In this document: piece by piece, positions 59,680-64,000 of the stretch
Layout: each line of letters starts with the position of its first letter
How positions within the stretch are numbered: position 1 is the first letter of the stretch
Assembly (NCBI RefSeq): GCF_000420385.1
Contig: NZ_ATUV01000001.1
Span: 1,217,274-1,281,273 of the forward strand
DNA length: 64,000 bases
Origin: Hippea alviniae EP5-r
Lineage (GTDB): Bacteria > Campylobacterota_A > Desulfurellia > Desulfurellales > Hippeaceae
Direction of reading: 5' to 3'
Notes under the pieces: generated by a model
The model's database searches: none
What the model saw: the letters and a program-made list of their open reading frames with translations, nothing else
What the model was told of the DNA's origin: nothing
Position numbers and translations under genes: made by a program

Positions 59680-59708
59680 TATATATACCACGTAGCTCTA
59701 TTTGTCAA
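59680..59708 (-). promoter_or_regulatory. Promoter of the reverse transcriptase
   Basis: On the minus strand TTGACA is followed after 17 nt by TATATA, 54 nt before the ATG. The 30-nt block is closely matched at 61830-61858 ahead of another accessory gene, including bases outside the two boxes (AAAT after the -35, GTGGTA before the -10). Confidence 0.8.
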
Positions 59709-59991
59709 ATTTATAAACTAATATGAAATAAACCAACATGAAATTAAAAAGATTAGATATTTGTACTTAAAAACCCATTCTCTCCTACACTAAGGATAAC
59801 AAAAGAAGGACGCAGTCCACGCCAACCACCCCGATTCCCACTAACTTCAACTTGGTATATTCTTTAAAAAGTATAAGCTTTATTACCTTCATAAACTGTT
59901 AGCACCTCTTTTTATCGGAAGTATATTTTCATCCACCAAATAAAAATGTAAAATAAATTGTAAATTCTCATCAAAACGTTGAGGTAATGTA
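59709..59991. other. Spacer upstream of the reverse transcriptase, possible ncRNA
   Basis: 283 bp without a credible gene. About 59805-59850 is GC-rich against AT-rich flanks, and on the minus strand it includes GGACTGCGTCC, a small hairpin. Many DRT systems encode a structured ncRNA next to the RT. The right end holds the GAGG ribosome site of the serine dehydratase pseudogene. No clear promoter for an ncRNA was found. Confidence 0.35.
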
Positions 59992-61337
59992 ATGTATCTC
60001 GGAATTTCAGACATATACAAAATAGGAATCGGTCCTTCAAGTTCTCATACATTCGGTCCCATGGTGGCTGCTCTCAGGTTCATAAACGAGATCAAAAAGC
60101 TTGGCGTTTTGCCCTCCCTGAAAAAAATAAAAATCGAGCTATACGGTTCTTTAGGTTTGACGGGCAGGGGTCATCTTAGTGATTATGTCATTATCCTCGG
60201 ATTAAGCGGTTACACTCCGTAAAATGTGCCCGTTGATAGAATAGAAGAGATCGTATCAGAGGCTAAAAAGAAGAGAATAATCGATTATAACGGGTTTTCA
60301 TTTCGGTTCAATATTGACTTTTTAGGCAAAAGACTTCCACTTCATGAAAACGGTATGATATTTATTGCTCTTTCCGGTTCAAAAGAGCTCCTTAAGAAAA
60401 CTTATTATTCTGTTGGCGGTGGTTTTATAAAAACCGAGGAGGATTTTGAAAAACCAGCTGTCAAAAACGGGGATGTTCCCTACGCTTTCAAAAACGCAGA
60501 AGAATTATTAAAAATCAGCTCAGGCAAAAAATTAAGCGATTTACTTATAGAAAACGAGATTTATTTACACGGAAGCTTGGAAAAGCTAAAAAGCCATGTC
60601 GGTAGAATCTGGGATACAATGAAAAAGACCGTAGAGCATGGAATTAATAAAGATGGATATCTGCCCAAACCTATCGCTTTAAAAAGGAGGGCAAAGCGCC
60701 TGTATTCTTTTCTCAAAGACAGCGACAAATTGAATCACGACATAGCTATGATAAAAATGAATTGGGTTAACCTTTTTGCCATAAGCACGGCAGAGGAAAA
60801 CGCCTCAGGTGGTAGGGTTGTTACCGCTCCGACAAACGGTTCTTGCGGTGTTGTGCCGGCCGTTTTACTCTATTACGATAAGTTTATAAAAAAATTAACG
60901 GAAAACGATTTACTCCGCTTTTTTGCCGTATCCGCTGCTATCGGAGCGCTGTTTAAAATGAACACCTCCATTGCCGGAGCCGAAGTGGGTTGCCAGGGTG
61001 AAATCGGCGTTGTAAGTTCAATGGCTGCCGCAGGTTTGGCAGAGCTGCTAAACGCCAGCAACAAACACATACTCATTGCCGCAGAGATAGCCATGGAACA
61101 CCATCTAGGCTTAACTTGAGACCCCGTAAACGGTCAGGTGTAGATCCCTGTATCGAAAGAAATACCGTGGCGGCGGTAACGGCTATAAACTCAGCGGCTA
61201 TGGCTTTGGCCAGAGACCCCTCAGGAGCAAAAGTTCCTCTGGATAAAGTGATAGAGGATATGAAGTTAACCGGTAAAAACATGAACCCTAAATACAGGGA
61301 AATATCCTACGGCGGTTTAGCTGTGGTTGTGTTGTGA
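59992..61337 (+). pseudogene. sdaA: L-serine dehydratase, several inactivating lesions
   Basis: Single-chain iron-sulfur serine deaminase (serine to pyruvate and ammonia). Clear family blocks: [57 protein letters not shown] and GAEVGCQGEIGVVSSMAAAGLAE. Lesions: TAA at 60220-60222 (expected Glu), TGA at 61117-61119 in place of the Cys of TCDPV, TAG at 61141-61143 (expected Gln), and a one-base deletion just after, before PCIERN. The missing Cys is one of the Fe-S ligands. A good GAGGT ribosome site remains at the start. Confidence 0.9.
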
Positions 61338-61439
61338 GAGTTCGCTTTTTAAACAAGCTTTTACAGGTGTGGTGATTAAAAACAATGAAACGCCAATTAG
61401 ACACCTGACCCTGAAAGTCATTTGGAGCACCAAAGGAAC

Positions 61440-61460
61440 AACGCTCAGGTGGAGCGTTTT
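61440..61460 (+). terminator. Stem-loop, possible terminator
   Basis: AACGCTC and GAGCGTT form a 7-bp stem with a 5-nt loop followed by TTGTTAT on the plus strand. It lies between the serine dehydratase remnant and the convergent 111-aa gene. It has only a short U-tract. Confidence 0.5.
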
Positions 61461-61461
61461 G

Positions 61462-61797
61462 TTATGATAATTTATCAATAATTTCTTGTGCCCCGTCAAC
61501 ATCAATCACTACCCGAGTATAGTCGAAATCAATAAGATCAAACACCAGACAATCTTCACGAAAATGTGTGTTCCAGAACTCTTTTCGCCCTTGTCCATAG
61601 TAAGTGCCAGCAGCTATTACTTTAGGTAAGTATGTGCCTGGAACTCTTAACCAACGTGGTTTGAGTCCTTCGGGCCGAAGATATGCTCTGTTGATTGACT
61701 TGCGCGGTATTGTCAGCTTACCCTTAAGTGACCAAAGCTTATCGAAGCCTTCTACTTCAATTTCTACCGTTTTATCTGTAATGTTGACTGTATTCAT
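61462..61797 (-). CDS. Hypothetical protein, 111 aa
   Basis: Soluble, mostly beta by composition (VNITDKTVEIEVEGFDKLWSLKGKLTIP), with conserved-looking LPKVIAAGTYYGQGRKEFWNTH. The pattern resembles small PH-like bacterial domains, but I do not recognise a family. AAGGAAATG gives a ribosome site close to the start. It shares a promoter block with the reverse transcriptase gene. Confidence 0.6.
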   Translation of the reverse strand: MNTVNITDKTVEIEVEGFDKLWSLKGKLTIPRKSINRAYLRPEGLKPRWLRVPGTYLPKVIAAGTYYGQGRKEFWNTHFREDCLVFDLIDFDYTRVVIDVDGAQEIIDKLS

Positions 61798-61829
61798 TTC
61801 CTTTTGTTCTAACTCCTTTATTGAGCATA

Positions 61830-61858
61830 CATATATACCACACGGTTTTATTTGTCAA
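61830..61858 (-). promoter_or_regulatory. Promoter of the 111-aa gene
   Basis: Minus-strand TTGACA, 17 nt, TATATG, 33 nt before the ATG. TTTGACAAATA, a following A/C-rich stretch and GTGGTATATAT match the reverse transcriptase promoter almost base for base. Confidence 0.7.
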
Positions 61859-62134
61859 ATATTGCATTATCTATTAATCGACATAAACTGCCATAATAGA
61901 TCAGAGCGTCATTTTGCAATAACAAAGCTCTCAGAGCCATAGGTAAGAATAAAAAGTCTTTAGAGTTTGCCCTTTACGAAATCGTTATTTATTAAAATCA
62001 TTACTCAAAAAAGCATTTCAATCACCTTAAGCTCTACATCATCATCTCAATTACAGGTCATAAAACCTGCACCGTCATTTGCCTAAACTGAAATTTTCCA
62101 TATAATTGTTTGAAAGGCTTTTGTGGAGGTTTCA
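61859..62134. other. Non-coding spacer
   Basis: 276 bp between the divergent promoter of the 111-aa gene and the 3-hydroxyacyl-CoA dehydrogenase remnant. I see no gene or RNA. GTGGAGG at its right end is the ribosome site of the remnant. Confidence 0.4.
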
Positions 62135-62345
62135 ATGCAATTTGACACAGTAGCGGTTTTTGGTTGCTGAGTGCTGGGCTCTCAAATCTCATGGCAAAAT
62201 AGCATTAAACGGATTTAACGTCATAGTATTCAATATAAATAAAACATTCTCATCCTTAAAAATATTCTCAAATCTTCAAGCTATTTTACTACTGCACTTC
62301 AAGAAACCCCTTGAAGAAACTCAGCAAAAATATAGAATTACAATC
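62135..62345 (+). pseudogene. 3-hydroxyacyl-CoA dehydrogenase N-terminal remnant
   Basis: Starts MQFDTVAVFG after GGAGG, matching the NAD-binding start of 3-hydroxyacyl-CoA dehydrogenases. The expected GAGVLGSQIAWQ is disturbed by a small insertion and deletion that create a TGA. After VLGSQISWQ an extra A in an A-run shifts the frame, and the next frame continues IALNGFNVIVFNIN. The rest of the enzyme (about 200 or more residues) is gone; it is joined directly to ybaK. Confidence 0.8.
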
Positions 62346-62840
62346 ATGAAAAAACAGAAAATTCCGTCAACTGCTGCCACAAGGTTTTTAAAAGTAAACA
62401 AAACAGAATTCAAACCACTATTTTACGAATACAAAGAACACGGCGGAACAAAAGAAGCTTCAAAACAGCTCAACATTGACGAGCATAGAATAGTAAAAAC
62501 CCTTGTTTTAGAAGATTCAAACAAAAAAGGCCTTATAGTTCTAATGAATGGCGACATGGAAGTATCTTTCAAAAAACTCGCTCGCTTAATAGGTGTTAAA
62601 AGCGTCTCTCTATGCAAACCTGACAAAGCAAACAGATATTCGGGCTATGTTGTGGGCGGAACATCTCCGTTTGGTTTTAAAACAAAACTTCCCATATACG
62701 CCCAGAAAGATATATTCGAGTATGAAAAAATAATAATCAACGGCGGCCAAAGGGGTTTTCTAATAGAAATATCAACAGAAAAACTAAAAGAGTTGCTAAA
62801 TCCTACAATAGCGGATATAGGACTAAAAGAACAAAATTAA
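62346..62840 (+). CDS. ybaK: Aminoacyl-tRNA deacylase, YbaK/EbsC family
   Basis: 164 aa from the ATG at 62346 (MKKQKIPSTAATRFL). It hydrolyses mischarged tRNA such as Cys-tRNA(Pro). The YbaK fold is clear: LNIDEHRIVKTLVLED, KKLARLIGVKSVSLC, GYVVGGTSPFGFKTKLP and the IIINGGQRGFLIEIS end. The frame is open upstream into the dehydrogenase remnant, but those residues do not belong to the family. No good ribosome site, perhaps because the remnant replaced its leader. Confidence 0.88.
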   Translation: MKKQKIPSTAATRFLKVNKTEFKPLFYEYKEHGGTKEASKQLNIDEHRIVKTLVLEDSNKKGLIVLMNGDMEVSFKKLARLIGVKSVSLCKPDKANRYSGYVVGGTSPFGFKTKLPIYAQKDIFEYEKIIINGGQRGFLIEISTEKLKELLNPTIADIGLKEQN

Positions 62841-63319
62841 AATCCTACTTGCCTTATAGCTTCGTAAAGCACAATCGAAACGCTATCCGACAGATTAATC
62901 GAGCGAACATTGGGGCTCATAGGTATATTTATGCAGTAATCAAAATTTTCTTTCAAAAGTTCTTCGGGCAAACCCTGAGTTTCAGAGCCAAACATAAAAA
63001 AATCACCTTTTTTGTAATTCATATCGTATATGGTTTTTTTAGCTCTTGTGGTTGAAAAATAGATAGTTTTGTCTTTAGTAAACTCTAAAAAATCATCCAA
63101 AGAGTCATGAATCGTAAGTTTCAAATACTTCCAATAATCCAAACCTGCCCTTTTAAGTCTCTTATCATCCAAAGAAAAACCCATAGGCTTGATTATATGA
63201 AGATGGGTATTGGTGGCAACACAAAGACGGGCGATATTACCCGTATTGGGTGGGATATCCGGTTGATATAAAACAACATGAAAGTCGAATGAATCTTTTA
63301 AGAAAAACTGCCTTTCCAT
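62837..63319 (-). CDS. trmL: tRNA (cytidine(34)-2'-O)-methyltransferase
   Basis: SPOUT-class enzyme that methylates the wobble base of tRNA-Leu. 160 aa from the ATG at 63319; the longer upstream frame runs into 5S rRNA and is not used. FHVVLYQPDIPPNTGNIARLC, FMFGSETQGLPEELL and NLSDSVSIVLYEAIRQ are the SAM-knot motifs. It ends convergent with ybaK, overlapping by 4 nt, and is just downstream of the rRNA operon. Confidence 0.92.
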   Translation of the reverse strand: MERQFFLKDSFDFHVVLYQPDIPPNTGNIARLCVATNTHLHIIKPMGFSLDDKRLKRAGLDYWKYLKLTIHDSLDDFLEFTKDKTIYFSTTRAKKTIYDMNYKKGDFFMFGSETQGLPEELLKENFDYCINIPMSPNVRSINLSDSVSIVLYEAIRQVGF

Positions 63320-63361
63320 TTTAAAAAAGGGATAAATAGAGATAAGCGGATAAACAATAAA

Positions 63362-63481
63362 CCCCCTGGCAATACCTACTCTCCCACGGGCTCTCCCGCA
63401 GTACCATCGGCGCATGCAGGCTTAACTGCCGTGTTCGGAATGGGAACGGGTGTTTCCCTGCATGCTATCCTCACCAGGGGG
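63362..63481 (-). rRNA. rrf: 5S ribosomal RNA
   Basis: 120 nt. The ends CCCCCTGG and CCAGGGGG pair as helix I. The core has CCCGTTCCCATTCCGAACACGG (loop region) and GATGGTACTGCGGG, as in bacterial 5S. It is 39 nt from the 23S end. Confidence 0.95.
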
Positions 63482-63520
63482 AAAACTTAGCACCTAACCA
63501 TTAAAGAATGTGGAAATGAG

Positions 63521-64000
<480 letters not shown>

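Noticed and set aside
61117..61119. TGA at a conserved Cys of the serine dehydratase as a selenocysteine codon
   Set aside because: The same gene also has TAA, TAG and a frameshift, and I see no SECIS-like hairpin just downstream. A pseudogene explains all of it.
45650..61143. Several internal stops as a sign of an altered genetic code
   Set aside because: All three stop codons are used normally at the ends of the ribosomal, polymerase and other core genes here. The internal stops are limited to accessory genes.
63320..63415. Longer trmL start
   Set aside because: The extra Arg-rich residues come from 5S rRNA sequence and do not match the family.

Overview
The window is one bacterial chromosome segment, AT-rich in its coding regions, with standard genetic code usage. 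It runs from a partial map gene into 23S rRNA. Separate rpoB and rpoC genes, two tuf copies, an S10-spc cluster ending adk-map, a zinc-type S14 and a tRNA-Thr/Tyr/Gly/Thr-tuf block suggest a proteobacteria-like or Campylobacterota-like organism. The overall look resembles moderately thermophilic sulfur-reducing anaerobes such as Hippea or Desulfurella. That placement is inference from protein style, not from a search.

Positions 1-28978 form one minus-strand block for transcription and translation. Read in its own direction it runs: promoter, tRNA-Thr(TGT), Tyr, Gly, Thr(GGT), tuf, rpmG, tRNA-Trp, secE, nusG, rplK, rplA, L10 leader, rplJ, rplL, attenuator-like terminator, rpoB, rpoC, promoter, rpsL, rpsG, fusA, a second identical tuf, rpsJ, then the S10, spc and secY-adk-map genes. 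Positions 29004-34397 hold a Cache/HD-GYP/degenerate-GGDEF receptor, a DUF1844 protein and three tandem EamA transporters. A divergent GntR/FCD regulator (34450) follows, with a perfect palindrome between it and the transporters. Positions 35142-37602 are an ECF sigma factor operon with an anti-sigma-like membrane protein and a lipoprotein, both carrying a glycogen-binding-like domain, and a Gly-rich secreted protein.

Positions 37796-46455 are an 8.66-kb integrative element in the 3' end of tRNA-Arg(CCT), bounded by 49-bp direct repeats. It carries a Phd/RelE pair, a CHC2/Toprim primase, an iteron-like array, a DUF3987 NTPase, two small wHTH proteins, a zinc-ribbon protein, two VapBC-type pairs (one toxin frameshifted) and a tyrosine integrase broken by one in-frame TAA. 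Decamers resembling integrase arm sites lie just inside both ends. No capsid or conjugation genes are visible, so it resembles a satellite or integrated plasmid.

Positions 46474-55119 return to ordinary genes: ruvB, a pseudouridine synthase, rpoD, queA, and a three-gene operon of an ATPase-GNAT fusion, an acyl-CoA ligase and a carboxyltransferase. Positions 55404-62345 are a decaying accessory zone. It contains an MHS transporter with an amber codon, an L-serine dehydratase with several lesions and a 3-hydroxyacyl-CoA dehydrogenase remnant. Among these sits an intact reverse transcriptase of the defence-associated (UG/DRT) kind with its own promoter and a long upstream spacer. This RT is the best candidate for a little-described system here. 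The window closes with ybaK, trmL, 5S rRNA and the 3' part of 23S rRNA, the last three on the minus strand.
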